64,000 bases of DNA, taken from NCBI GenBank assembly GCA_013695355.1, contig JACDAQ010000020.1, positions 1 through 64,000 of the forward strand, in the 5' to 3' direction. This document shows positions 47,467 to 57,900 of the stretch, in pieces; the stretch's first letter is position 1; each line of letters starts with the position of its first letter. The notes beneath the pieces were generated by a model, which saw only the letters and a program-made list of their open reading frames with translations, ran no database searches and was not told the DNA's origin. This stretch comes from Candidatus Protochlamydia sp. GTDB taxonomy: Bacteria > Chlamydiota > Chlamydiia > Chlamydiales > Parachlamydiaceae. Both the position numbers and the translations under genes were made by a program.

Positions 47467-48266
47467 GTATCTGGAAAAATTTAAAAAAAATATTGACCAT
47501 GGAGTGGACTTTTTTAAAATTGAGCGCCATTGCCGACTTGCAAGTACCTTTTAATCTTGGAGTGCAGTTTTCAAATGACATTCTTTGGTATTCAATGCAA
47601 ATTATCTTATTTGAAACGATTTATCTGCATGTCGACAGCTTGGGCGGTTGGGGCATTGCTGAAATGCGCGTTTTCTTAGGCATCCTATTCTTAGTGGATG
47701 CCTTCCAAATGATCTTATTTGCTCATAATTTCGATGTTTTTTCTGAGAAGATTGCACGCCGCGATCTGGACCTTCTATTGCTGCGGCCAGTAAGCTCACA
47801 ACAATTGATGACGTCGCAAAAACTCCAGTGCGGCTTCTTGCTAAATGCTATTTTTGCTCTATCTTGGCTCTTATGGAGCCTCTCCTTACTGCCTGGCGGC
47901 TTTCCATGGCTGCGCTCATTGCTGATCCTTATCGTGGTGCCGGCTGCCCTCTCCATCTTTTACTCAACCCGCCTGTTTTTCAGTACGGTCGCCTTATTAA
48001 TCACCCGTGCAGAGCATTTTCATGACCTTTATTTCACCTTTTTTAAAATGGGGCAAAGGCCAGACCATCTTTATGGGCCGGGGGTTCGTTATTTTATTCT
48101 GTTGGTCATTCCTGTGGGGATGATTGCCAGTTTCCCCACTAGAGTGCTTGTCGATCCCACAGACAGTTTGGCATTACCCGCCCTTCTGGCCGCCGCTTTA
48201 GCCTCTCTCTTTGCAGCCAATTGCTTTTGGAATTGGTCAGTCAAACGATACATGACAATCGGATAA
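47463..48266 (+). CDS. ABC-2 type exporter permease, second subunit
   Basis: 267 residues with about six TM segments. DLDLLLLRPVSSQQLM corresponds to the conserved LxRPxxxQ loop of the COG3694-like permeases. It starts in the stop codon of the first permease gene (ATGA overlap) and ends the operon. Together with the ATPase this would form a heteromeric exporter; the substrate is unknown. Confidence 0.88.
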   Translation: MSIWKNLKKILTMEWTFLKLSAIADLQVPFNLGVQFSNDILWYSMQIILFETIYLHVDSLGGWGIAEMRVFLGILFLVDAFQMILFAHNFDVFSEKIARRDLDLLLLRPVSSQQLMTSQKLQCGFLLNAIFALSWLLWSLSLLPGGFPWLRSLLILIVVPAALSIFYSTRLFFSTVALLITRAEHFHDLYFTFFKMGQRPDHLYGPGVRYFILLVIPVGMIASFPTRVLVDPTDSLALPALLAAALASLFAANCFWNWSVKRYMTIG

Positions 48267-48365
48267 ATAACGGAGCGTTAACTTTTGATAGAGCTATCAA
48301 ATCTTACAAGCCTAAATTGATTTTTAAAAATTAACAAAACATACTATGTCTTATCCATCATCTAA

Positions 48366-48830
48366 TCACTCATAAAAATTATATTCGAATGAAATTTTAC
48401 TAAATAAGTGCTTTACAGCAGCCAATTTTTTCTCTGTAATCTTTGGGCAGCCCTTTAAATTTAAGCGCTGTAACTGAGTGAGGGCTTTAAGGACATCTGC
48501 TAGATTGTCCCCTGCATTTAATCGCCGGCAACCGCTTAAATCTATTTGCTGCAACTGAGTGAGTGCTTTAAGGGAGTTAGCCAGCTTGTCCCCTGTAATC
48601 TGCCGACAGCCCCCTAAATTTAAGCTCTGCAACTGAATGAGCGCTTTAAGGGCGTCAGCTACCCCGTCTCCTCTAATATTACGACAGCCCCCTAAATCTA
48701 AATTCTGAGCCAAATGAGCACCTTAATGGGATCGGCAAGTTTATTCCCTGTAATCTGCTCGCAACTGTTTAAATTTAAGTACTGCAGATGAGCGCTTTAA
48801 GGGTATCGGCCAGCATTTCTTCTGTAATTT
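48366..48830 (-). pseudogene. decayed 3' copy of the F-box/LRR gene
   Basis: LRR-coding DNA nearly identical to the 3' part of the adjacent intact gene: 48590-48740 matches about 49115-49270 almost base for base. A small deletion near 48708-48712 and further changes upstream break the frame. A 115-codon open stretch (48366-48713) remains, with repeats such as LGGCRQITGDKLANSLKAL. It arose by tandem duplication of the neighbour's end and subsequent decay. Confidence 0.8.
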
Positions 48831-48904
48831 GAAGGCAGTAGCTTAAATTTTAGCGCTGCCCCTTCATTTCACCCTGCTTTATCATCAAATAAGTGACATT
48901 TAAC

Positions 48905-50770
48905 TCAACTTACAATTTTGACTTTAATGAGCATTTTAAGGGCGTCAGCCAGTTTGTCCCCTTTAATTAGCTCGCAGCCGCTTAAGTCTAAGTGCTGCAA
49001 TTGAGTGAGCACTTTAAGGGCTTCAACCAGTTTTTCCCCTGTAATTTGCCGGCAAAAGCTTAAATTCAAGTGTTCCAGCTGCCTGAGCATTTTAAGGGCT
49101 TCAGCCAGCTTGTCCCCAGTAATCTGCTGACAGCCGCTTAAATTTAAGCTCTGCAACTGAATGAGCGCTTTAAGGGCGTCAGCTACCCCGTCTCCTCTAA
49201 TTTTACGACAGCCTCCTAAATCTAGATTCTGTAGCCAAATGAGAACTTTAATGGCATCAGCAAGTTTGTCCCCTGTAATCTGCTCGCAACTGTTTAAATT
49301 TAAATACTGCAGCTGAGTGAGCGTTTTAAGGGCATCGGCCAGATGGTCTTCTGTAATCTGCTGGCAATAGCTTAAATCTAGGTGCTCCAGCTGTTTGAGC
49401 GCTTTAAGGGAATCAGTCAGCTTGCCCCCCGTAATCTGCTGGCAGTCGCTTAAATTTAAGTGCTTCAACTGTGTGAGCGCTTCAAGGGAATCAGCCAGCT
49501 TGTCCCCTGTAATCTGAGGACAGCGGCTTAAATCTAAGTGTTTCAGCTGCGTTAGCATTTTAAGAGCGTCAGTCAGCTCATCTTCTGTAAGCTGGCAACC
49601 ACTTAATCTTAAGCACTGCAGCTGAGTGAGCATTTTAAGGGCGTCAGCCAGCCTATCCCCTGTAATTTGTCCGCAATAGTTTAAATCTAAGTGCTGCAGC
49701 TGAACGAGCCATTTAAGGGCGTCAGCCAGTTTGTCTCCTGTAATCTGAGGGCAACTACCTAATTCTAAGCGTTTTAACTGCGTAAGCGCTTTAAGAGCGT
49801 CAATTAGCTTATCTTCTGTAATCTGTTCGCAAAAACATAAATTCAAGTATTGCAGCTGAGTGAGAGCTTTAAGGGCTTTAGCTAGCTTGTCCCCTGTAAC
49901 GCAACCTACTAAATTTAAGTGTTGCAGCTGGGGGAGCATTTTAAGAACATCAGACAGTTGGTCTTCTGTAAACTGTCCACAAAAGCCTAAATCTAAGTAA
50001 CGCAGCTGAGTGAGCTTTCTAAAAGAGTGAGCCAACTTGTCACCTGTAAGGTGAAAACAACCTTTTAAATTTAAGTGCTGCAGTTGAGCGAGCGCCCTAA
50101 GGACGTCAGCCAGCTTGTCCCCAGTAATTTTAGTAGATCCTATAGATAAAAGTTTAAGTTGAGGACATTTTGATAGTTTTTCAAGATCCTCATCTGTCAA
50201 ATCAGGATACTCAGAAAGATTTGCTGCGGTTAATTTATTTATAATTATAAATTCAATGGCTTCGCTTGCTGTTCGACAACGGGTCACTTTCCGCAAGGAA
50301 ATGCCTTGTTGGCATACCCACTCTTTTTTTACTTCATTGCTGTACTTAAGCCATTTTTTAGACACCAAGGTCGTGTCATAATTATTAATTTTATTAAATA
50401 GGTTACATTCTGGTTGTTTAATCACTATTGAAAAGATGTGTTTTAGTAGATCATCAGGTAGTTCACATGCAGGAGAAGGCCCCTCTCTACAAAGCCCCAT
50501 TGCAAGGCATTGCACTTTAAAAGCTAAGCGATAAGCAGCCGAACTGGGTTGTTCTTTAAAAAATCTTTTACTTAAAACTAACATGGTTTTTTTTAGTTGC
50601 GGAGCAGTGTTACCGTTCCCTGTCTGTGACAATAATAATCTTAAATTATTTTTTATTAGCATGTTAATTTGAGCTAAATTTAATTTTTCATTCGATGCAC
50701 AATAATCTAATTTCTCAATTAAAATTTTTAAGGTGTTTCCATTTTCAGAAGAACTATTTAAAGCAATCAT
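48905..50770 (-). CDS. F-box/leucine-rich repeat protein
   Basis: 621 residues. An F-box lies at about residues 103-150 (ELPDDLLKHIFSIV, then TLVSKKWLKYSNEVKKEW). From about residue 205 some 16 leucine-rich repeats of 25-28 residues follow, with the pattern LTQLQHLNLSGCQQITGDKLADALKA (core LxxLxLxxCxxI), the cysteine-containing type found in eukaryotic FBXL proteins. This architecture is that of an SCF ubiquitin-ligase substrate receptor. Parachlamydiaceae are known for large families of such genes. The last repeat is cut short (MLIKVKIVS). The repeats are very alike at DNA level, so repeat-number change by recombination is likely. Decayed copies lie on both sides. Confidence 0.9.
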   Translation of the reverse strand: MIALNSSSENGNTLKILIEKLDYCASNEKLNLAQINMLIKNNLRLLLSQTGNGNTAPQLKKTMLVLSKRFFKEQPSSAAYRLAFKVQCLAMGLCREGPSPACELPDDLLKHIFSIVIKQPECNLFNKINNYDTTLVSKKWLKYSNEVKKEWVCQQGISLRKVTRCRTASEAIEFIIINKLTAANLSEYPDLTDEDLEKLSKCPQLKLLSIGSTKITGDKLADVLRALAQLQHLNLKGCFHLTGDKLAHSFRKLTQLRYLDLGFCGQFTEDQLSDVLKMLPQLQHLNLVGCVTGDKLAKALKALTQLQYLNLCFCEQITEDKLIDALKALTQLKRLELGSCPQITGDKLADALKWLVQLQHLDLNYCGQITGDRLADALKMLTQLQCLRLSGCQLTEDELTDALKMLTQLKHLDLSRCPQITGDKLADSLEALTQLKHLNLSDCQQITGGKLTDSLKALKQLEHLDLSYCQQITEDHLADALKTLTQLQYLNLNSCEQITGDKLADAIKVLIWLQNLDLGGCRKIRGDGVADALKALIQLQSLNLSGCQQITGDKLAEALKMLRQLEHLNLSFCRQITGEKLVEALKVLTQLQHLDLSGCELIKGDKLADALKMLIKVKIVS

Positions 50771-50885
50771 GAATATCCTTTTTTTTAATTTAATAATTAG
50801 CCATCATAAAACAACAATTATTTAAGAGCTATAAAAAACAACAATATTAAATTAGCTCGTACAAATTCCATAGCTATATTAATAT

Positions 50886-51751
50886 TTAAGCTGCACAAGG
50901 GTTTACATTTTGAAAAGGAAACTGAAGGGCGTCAGCCAGCTTGTCCCCCGTAATCTGCTGGCAATGGCTTAAATCTAAGTGCTGCAGCTGAGGGAGCTCT
51001 TTAAGGGCATCAACTAACAGGCCTTCGAAAATCTGCTGGCAACAAAGTAAATTTAGATGCTGCAGCTTGGTGAAAGCTTTAAGGGCATCAGCTAGCTTGT
51101 CCCCTGTAATTTCATTAGATTTTATAATCAAAAAATTAAGTTGAGGACAATCTTTTACTAGTTTTTCAAGATCACTGTCTGTCAGATCAGGATACTCGGA
51201 CAGATTGGCTGCAGTTAATTTATTTTTGATTATAAATTCCACTGCCTCGTTTGCTGTTTGACAACGGCTCACTTTTCGTAAAGAAATACCTTGTTGGCAT
51301 ACCCACTCTTTTTTTACTTCATTGCTATACTTTAGCCAATTTTTAGACACATAAGTCGTATCTTCGGATTTATTATTGATATTCTGAAATAGGGTGCTTT
51401 CTGATTGTAAATTAATATTCGAAAGATGTTTTTTAGGGAATCTTCCTGTATTTCTGATGGATGAGACCCCTCTTCAAAAAGCCCCATCAAATGCTAATTG
51501 CTTAGCTCCGGAACCAGCCTGTTCTTTTATAATTTCACTTAAATTTAACATGGATTTTTTCAGTTGCGGAGCGCTGTCATTGTTACCTGTCTGAGATAAT
51601 ATTAATCTTAAATTCTTATTGAACAAATTATTTACTGCCTAAGAGTTATATTTTCTTTTAGCCCAGAAATTTTTGATTCTAAAGAATTTAATTCTTCAAT
51701 TAATTTTTCCAAATCGTTTCTAGGTATACAATTAATATTTAACGAATTCAT
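50886..51751 (-). pseudogene. decayed 5' copy of the F-box/LRR gene
   Basis: From an ATG at 51751 (MNSLNINCIPRNDLEKLIEE) a frame soon stops. Further pieces in other frames match the N-terminal part of the intact gene (SQTGNNDSAPQLKKSM compared with SQTGNGNTAPQLKKTM). A 154-codon open part at 50886-51350 begins at MSKNWLKYSNEVKKEWVCQQ and contains about three repeats before ending abruptly. The F-box itself is damaged. Frameshifts and a truncated LRR part mark it as a pseudogene. Confidence 0.8.
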
Positions 51752-52000
51752 AAAACCTTTTTTTTCAATTAAACTTAAATAATATAACTTTATTTAAATT
51801 TCAATAGAAGTTTTTAATGTTCAAAGCCCCGGAGGGTTCATTAACTTAACTTTCGCTGAGTGGGCATTCATTTACCAACTTGCCCGTCAGCCAATGCTTT
51901 TATGGTTACAATAGGCTCATATTTTATTCAAAAATAATAGTAATTAAATTTTATTTATAATATAGGGTCAGAAAAGGTAATAACCAAAAAGAAGCATGTT

Positions 52001-52919
52001 ATGAAGACTGAAAAAATTGCATCCCACGTATGGCGAATAAGAGATTTATTCGTAAATCTCTATCTAATTGAAAATCCTATCAGCCAACAATGGGTTTTAA
52101 ATTGACGCGGGTTTAAAAACAGCTGCCAAAAAAGTGAATTCGACCATTTCCCATTTATTTGGAACCAAAAACCGGCCTGCAGCTATTTTGCTAACCCATG
52201 GACATTTTGATCATGTGGGTTCATTGAAACAACTGATTGAGCAATGGGAAATTCCTGTCTATGCGCATCCATTGGAATTTCCCTATTTAACTGGACGCTT
52301 TGACTACCCACCCCCTGACCCTAGTGTGAAAAACGGATTGGTGGCCGAGTTATCATGGATTTACCCCAAAAAACCTATCGACATTACTTCTCATCTTAAA
52401 CAACTTTCTACGGATTACTCGGTGCCCTTTCTGCCTGAGTGGAAATATATTCACACACCAGGTCATTCTCCTGAGCATGTGAGCTTTTTTCGCGATAGTG
52501 ATAAACTTTTGATTGCCGGAGATGCGATTGTTACAACCAAACAAGAGTCTGCTTTTTTTGTCCTTTTACAAAAAAAAGAATTATCCGGCCCACCTAAATA
52601 CTTCACCTATGATTGGGAAGCTGCAGGCTCCTCTGTGAGAGAGTTGGCTAAATTAAACCCTAAAATTATTGCAACCGGGCATGGACAACCCTTATACGAA
52701 GAGCAGGCCGCTAAAGATCTGAGAAACCTGGCAGAAAACTTTCATTCTCTTGCAGTCCCTAAGCAAGGGCGCTATGTTACAGAGCCTGCAGTTGTCAATG
52801 AAAGTGGGATTGAATATGTTCCTCCTAAAAAATGGGCTTTTCCTTTTTTATTGGCATTACTTTTTATAATAATTAGCTTCCTAATTTTTTTATTAATTTA
52901 TACTCTTAATGCTGCCTAA
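52001..52919 (+). pseudogene. metallo-beta-lactamase-fold hydrolase with one-base frameshift
   Basis: The ATG at 52001 opens a frame (MKTEKIASHVWRIRDLF) that runs 33 codons to WVL and then stops at 52103-52105. One extra A in the AAA at 52099-52101 explains this: without it the reading continues WVLIDAGLKTAAKK and joins the long frame to 52919. The metal-binding motif THGHFDHVGS, HTPGHSPEH and GDAIV are intact in the long part, and a C-terminal TM segment (FPFLLALLFIIISFLIFLL) follows. Translation could restart at a GTG (52134), giving 261 residues without the first strands. The break may be real or a sequencing slip. Confidence 0.8.
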
Positions 52920-53580
52920 TAGAAAGTTGGCTTTTAATAAAGTTATATTTAAATTTTTGAAAATTGCAATTGATTGCCATTTCAAACCTTATCATAATAA
53001 AAAAGCTCCTCTTTTCTTCTATTCCATTCTTCAATTTGCCTTAACTTTCAATGGTATTAAGGGGTTTTTTTGAATTAGAATCATTCGATCTAGATAGTTA
53101 ATAATTCAACCTTGAGGGGTAAAGAACGTCTATTTTCACATTCAAATCTTTTCAATGCCAGTTTTTGCTCGGGGTTGGTTTGTCCCCAAATTGATGGAGC
53201 TTTTTAGCGCCAGCAACTGTTTTCACTTTTATTGCATAGGCTAATGAGGCCAAAGAATTAATCCAATAAATGTAGGTCATACCAAGCTTAGAACAATATA
53301 CCATTAAGGGTTGGAATCCATTTGCATGCGATAAAGGCTTTGAATTTAAAAAAGAAAATTTTTGAATGTGGAGGAGAAGGTCTTGGATTGGTGATGAAGG
53401 CATTGACATCTAAGTCTTTGATTAATATTATGGAAAAATTTAAAAACATTAAATTTATATTCAATAAAAGAAATAAATCTTTAGACAATTTTTTGTTGGG
53501 TAATACAGAAAAAAACAATCCTAAACTTTGCGAAAAATTCAACCGCATTTATAATTAGAATAATTAGGAGATTTTTTAAG
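52920..53580. other. 660-base region with scraps only
   Basis: Two overlapping frames on opposite strands (minus 53152-53409, 85 codons; plus 53322-53558, 78 codons) have no ribosome binding site and no recognisable motif. The minus frame ends GAKKLHQFGDKPTPSKNWH and could be the end of a lost gene. The last 20 bases hold the AGGAG-like site (TTAGGAGATTTTTTAAG) of the next gene. Confidence 0.45.
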
Positions 53581-55206
53581 ATGAACTCAACTAATACAAA
53601 TGAAGCATTAGGTAAGTTCCTATGCTATCCAGATAATGGGAAATTATTAGGGAATGTTTTAATCTATCTAGATGATACAGGCGAGATGCGGCCAATGCGT
53701 CTAGTAAATAAACATTGGCTTCGAGTATTAGATAATACCGTAATCCAAGAGTTTCGAAGACTTAAGAAATGTATAGAGTACGTGAAAACTAAGCATCCAG
53801 AAAAACGGAATCTCTTGCTCTTGACAGATAAGACGCAAATTATCGCTCAACCACTTATTACAGAAGTCATACGATCAATCCATAAGCTAAAAAGATACAT
53901 TTTTACTGCATTGAAAGATTTAAATGAGAAGGATTTAAATATCCTATTTAAATCGTACAATATGCCAACCACGTGCAGGCACTTCCATGATTTAATAAGA
54001 CTATACCGAAAAACAGCAAAGTATCTCCCTTATTCAAATACTGAAGACAAAAAGCTTCTTAACATTAGTGAGCATTTTATAGGAATCGGTTCTCTTGATA
54101 AGGCTTTAGAGATTGCGATGCTGATATTTAATCCATTGAACAGAACAATAGCATTTACAAAAATTCAAGAAAGTTCAAATGATACATTAATCACCTTGAA
54201 TTGCTTTGACAAAGCAATAGAAAGCGCCTTTCAAATCCCAATCGAGAATCCGTACTTAGTAGAAAAATACAAATGTCTAATCTCGATTTCTAAAAAATTA
54301 CAAAAAATATCAACGCTTTTTATTGAATATAACAAATTAAATATGGCTATACGTTTTGCTGAGAAAATACCTATTAAATCTCGAAAAGAAGCTGATTCTA
54401 TTAATTGTTTATTAATTAAATTAATAACAAAACAAAATGATCAATCAACATTAGAAGATCTTTTTAATTCAACACGAGACAAAAATTTTCAAAAGATTGA
54501 TTCTTTTTTATCGATTTCTATTAAAGATTTAGCTCAACAAGGGGATATTAAAAAAGCTAAAAAGTTGGCTATGAAAATATCCGATTTATCAAAAAGAAAG
54601 ACGACCTTACAAGCTCTTAACGTTGCTACTCAAAATAAATATAATGACTTACTGGCGGGTAATAGTAGAGAAAAAACAAATGCGTTTATCCGCCATCTAC
54701 CAATCAGCGATTGCCAAACTATTTCTCAAAACTATCGAAACCTTGCTATAGACCTAATTACAGAGGGTAATTTTAAAAATTGTTATATTGCTGAAGATTT
54801 ATTGAATGAAGCTCTCATGTTAATAGACAATATACCTGATGTGATAATGAACCATGAGACCCTGTATGACGTTCTAAGGATTTACAATAATAAGATAAGT
54901 AAAATTAAAAATATAGCAGCCATAGGACTGGAAGATAAGCACTTTGATTTCAATTTTGACGATTTGGCAGATTTGAATCCTGAGCACTTATCTTTTAAAG
55001 AAGAGGAGACTAATTATGGACAAAACTCTCAATTCAATACGAAGAAAGTCAAAAACCTTGAACCCACAGCTATTAATGCTAAAAAAGAGCAAACGCAATA
55101 TCAACCAGATAATATATTGAGCCTCTCTAAACAGGAGGAGAAGCGCAAACTAAATACCAACAACCAAGTCGATTTAGAAGATTGTCATTTTTGTGTAATA
55201 CAGTAA
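53581..55206 (+). CDS. F-box-like, helical-repeat protein with C-terminal CaaX-type motif
   Basis: 541 residues. An F-box-like segment at about 19-62 (LLGNVLIYLDDTG, then MRLVNKHWLRVLDNTVIQEF) is followed by degenerate TPR-like helical repeats at about 175-430 (LDKALEIAMLIFNPLNRTIA, IKKAKKLAMKISDLSKRKTT). The tail is hydrophilic. The last residues are CHFCVIQ: Cys538-Val-Ile-Gln fits a CaaX box (Gln favours farnesylation), and Cys535 could be palmitoylated as in Ras proteins. Legionella AnkB is a known F-box effector lipidated by host farnesyltransferase through a CaaX box. By analogy this protein may be a membrane-anchored ubiquitin-ligase adaptor; that is inference. The start ATG has AGGAG nine bases upstream. 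Confidence 0.75.
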   Translation: MNSTNTNEALGKFLCYPDNGKLLGNVLIYLDDTGEMRPMRLVNKHWLRVLDNTVIQEFRRLKKCIEYVKTKHPEKRNLLLLTDKTQIIAQPLITEVIRSIHKLKRYIFTALKDLNEKDLNILFKSYNMPTTCRHFHDLIRLYRKTAKYLPYSNTEDKKLLNISEHFIGIGSLDKALEIAMLIFNPLNRTIAFTKIQESSNDTLITLNCFDKAIESAFQIPIENPYLVEKYKCLISISKKLQKISTLFIEYNKLNMAIRFAEKIPIKSRKEADSINCLLIKLITKQNDQSTLEDLFNSTRDKNFQKIDSFLSISIKDLAQQGDIKKAKKLAMKISDLSKRKTTLQALNVATQNKYNDLLAGNSREKTNAFIRHLPISDCQTISQNYRNLAIDLITEGNFKNCYIAEDLLNEALMLIDNIPDVIMNHETLYDVLRIYNNKISKIKNIAAIGLEDKHFDFNFDDLADLNPEHLSFKEEETNYGQNSQFNTKKVKNLEPTAINAKKEQTQYQPDNILSLSKQEEKRKLNTNNQVDLEDCHFCVIQ

Positions 55207-56273
55207 AGCATCAACCCCCTTAATGCAACAATAGGGTCTTTCGATTTATTTTTAGCAGATTTTTCATTTTCTTTTCTCTCCTTGCGCGATTTAAACGCTT
55301 AATTGGTAATTATTTGAAACTTTGATAAATGCTTGATAAAAACCTTCTTTTCTGCGGTTTAATTGGGTCATAATTCGCAAAAAGGCGTCCCACTAACCGA
55401 TAAGAACTCCATGATTTGTTGTATATGTTTTGTTTTGGTGTTAGTATAAGTTTGTCTGGAACTTTATAGCGCCAATTAAGTTGATAGCTGTTCCAATTGC
55501 TTTTGCTTTCTTACTAATTAAAATAACCGAGGAATCCACTTACAATCGTTTAAAACCTGTTTTGAAACAGCACCAACCTCACGAGTTGTTGAAGATTATC
55601 GGATCTCTTGTAGAGGAGTTTTTGGAACGTACACAATTAAACACAACGGAATTAGTAGGGGGATTAAATGGCAAAAAATGCAGCTGCCTTAGCAACAGCC
55701 CATGGAATATTTGGTGAGGGAAAGCTTTTCCAAATTAAAGAAAATAATATCCAAAATATTTTGATAAAAATATCCTAAAAGAAGCCAAAGATGCTGAGTT
55801 AAACAAGATTTTCAAATGCTCTCGCAAATTATTTGTGAAATTAAAGCTATTAGTAATCAATCTATTTTTACTTCGCGGTGAAAGAACAAAAAAGCTCAAA
55901 CTATACTAAAAAACTACAAAGATGGCGCATTACGGATTGGCTTATTTCAACTATGGAAGTCGCAGAACTCCTTATGATATGCTTCAATACTTAGAATTTT
56001 ATAATGAATTGCCTATTGATAAACTTTAATTAAGCTAATCCCTAAAAAGGCTGTCATATGTTTTAGCTTCTAGAAACACAAGCTTGAAATCATTCAAGAT
56101 TATAAAGGAGAAAAACAAAGCCATGTTGTAGCTCATATTCAAAAGTAATTTCCATTGCAGAAAAAGGTAAAAGATCAAAAACTGCTGATAGTAAACATTA
56201 AGCTGATTAAGCCTAAAAAAAATGCCGCAATGCACTATTTTGTGTTTTGGGAAAAGATCAAACGTGGAAAAAA
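55207..56273. other. 1.07-kb field of decayed coding sequence
   Basis: Several plus-strand scraps follow each other in different frames: 55481-55717 (IAVPIAFAFLLIKITEESTY, then LKPVLKQHQPHELLK), an overlapping MAKNAAALATAHGIFGEGK at 55668, and 55922-56029 (MAHYGLAYFNYGSRRTPYD, then MLQYLEFYNELPIDKL). They look like remains of one or two genes with many frameshifts. I cannot name the family. Confidence 0.5.
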
Positions 56274-57335
56274 CTAAATATTTTCAAAATTCTCAAGTTT
56301 CGAAATAATATGGTTATGCAAACTCAAGGTAGACTGCACTCCTATTTTGACAACAAACATTTTAAAGATAAGCTGATATAGATTCTGATCCCCCCTTTCT
56401 TTATTTTGGGATATCAAGCTGTCCTTAAGAGCTTCAAGAATTTTTCTTGGGGTTACAAATAAAGAATGATTTTCATAATCAGTATTGGAACAAATATTTG
56501 AATCTTCTTCTTTAAGTCCCTTTAAGTGAAATATTTGATCAATAATAAATAAAGTAGAAGCTGCGCTTCGAATTTTGATTAATTCGCATTCCCAATTCAG
56601 TTTATTTTGTCCAATTATTTCTATACAAGCAGTAGGCCGAATTGTCCCATTCTCTATAACTCCATATCGTATATCTTCATCAATTAATTCGGCCTCAAAA
56701 GAATTTCCTTTCAATAATGTTGAAAAAATAAATTTCGGTTGCCGCACTATTTCTAGAGCTTCTAGGGGATAAATATATGCGGCATATTTATTTTGAAAGG
56801 GATCTTGCTTATCAAGCGTATCAATTTTTAAATTTTTATCATCATAATATTTGGGTGCCCCTGTTCCCGAGCCTAGCATAAGTTGCATTAAACTATAGAT
56901 ATCATGCTTTCTACGCGTGAAATTGGCAGAAATAGAATGATAAAGATAGTGTCCATGGCTTTTTGTTCTGCTTGATAGATAAAATGTAAAGCTATTACGA
57001 AGGGGTGTGTGGTGGCTGAACCAATCATCGATAGCACACATTTGCTCAAAAGGCGTTACATCTTGAAAAACGATTTCTTTGGATTGTTGCATAAACATAT
57101 GTTCTAATTGATTTATTCTTTCTTTATGTTCACGAGATATATAAAGTACGGAACGTAATTCCCAATATACTTTTTTGGCTATTTTATTAAGTTTATTAGC
57201 AATAAACTCACACCCATATTCATTAGGCATTAATAGATATTGACTTGTAAAACAGGCAACTACATTATGAAAACCTAAACAATCTTTTTCATTATAGTGT
57301 TTATGGCTAGTGGGAGAATAATTTATCTGATTCAT
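56274..57335 (-). CDS. hypothetical protein
   Basis: 353 residues, not recognised. Soluble-looking, mixed helix and strand, with no signal peptide, membrane segment or repeat visible. His/Phe/Tyr-rich centre (DDWFSHHTPLRNSFTFYLSS, HGHYLYHSISANF). AT-rich codon use like other accessory genes. The C-terminus is helical (STLSLHNHIISKLENFENI). It stands alone between decayed regions. Function unknown. Confidence 0.65.
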   Translation of the reverse strand: MNQINYSPTSHKHYNEKDCLGFHNVVACFTSQYLLMPNEYGCEFIANKLNKIAKKVYWELRSVLYISREHKERINQLEHMFMQQSKEIVFQDVTPFEQMCAIDDWFSHHTPLRNSFTFYLSSRTKSHGHYLYHSISANFTRRKHDIYSLMQLMLGSGTGAPKYYDDKNLKIDTLDKQDPFQNKYAAYIYPLEALEIVRQPKFIFSTLLKGNSFEAELIDEDIRYGVIENGTIRPTACIEIIGQNKLNWECELIKIRSAASTLFIIDQIFHLKGLKEEDSNICSNTDYENHSLFVTPRKILEALKDSLISQNKERGDQNLYQLIFKMFVVKIGVQSTLSLHNHIISKLENFENI

Positions 57336-57900
57336 AACTGATACTCATTTTAAAGCTTTGAATTACCTTAAGCAAGGTATACTAAAAAGGCATTATACCT
57401 GCAACTTCAAAGCTATTTCATCATAAAAACTCAAGTGAATCTTTCCGGATTCGTTAAGCAATTTAGACCTATTTCTTCCTTTTTTAAATTTCTTGTGAAA
57501 TGGAAATTCAAAGCGCAACAGTTGCACTTTTAAGAAAGATAAAGGTGGTAAATAATGTTTTGGTACAATATTTTTTTTGAATTATTGATAGATTGTGATT
57601 ATCCGGTATAAAACAAAGCTACTGATTCAAATGGAAAGAAAACACAATAAAAACGGTTCTTTTTTGACACTTTTACACATATACAAAAAACTGTAAAAAC
57701 TGTCCCTGAGCCCTCCCTAAGAGAAGTGGATGCCGCAATTAAAAATGCCTTCGAATTCACCGGCTAAATTCAGAATTGCTTAAGGAACTTTCTTGCCAAA
57801 GTCATTCCAATTTTTTTTGATACTCTTATTGCTCATCAATTCAATAAAAAAATATACGAAGGTAGGCTTCAAATGGATCATTTTGTGAAAAAAGCCTCCC
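57336..57900. other. gene-free region downstream of the aro operon
   Basis: 565 bases without an intact gene. A short plus-strand scrap (PSLREVDAAIKNAFEFTG at about 57712-57765) suggests a lost gene. Near 57862-57899 an AGGCTT stem on the minus strand just after the aroDE stop, followed by T-rich sequence, may be a weak terminator for the operon. Confidence 0.45.

Noticed and set aside
48905-50100. Regular about 80-base DNA repeats that might suggest a CRISPR array
   Set aside because: The repeats are in frame, translate to leucine-rich repeats, and have no unique spacers.
53152-53558. Two small overlapping frames on opposite strands
   Set aside because: Neither has a start signal or family motif; I describe the region as scraps only.
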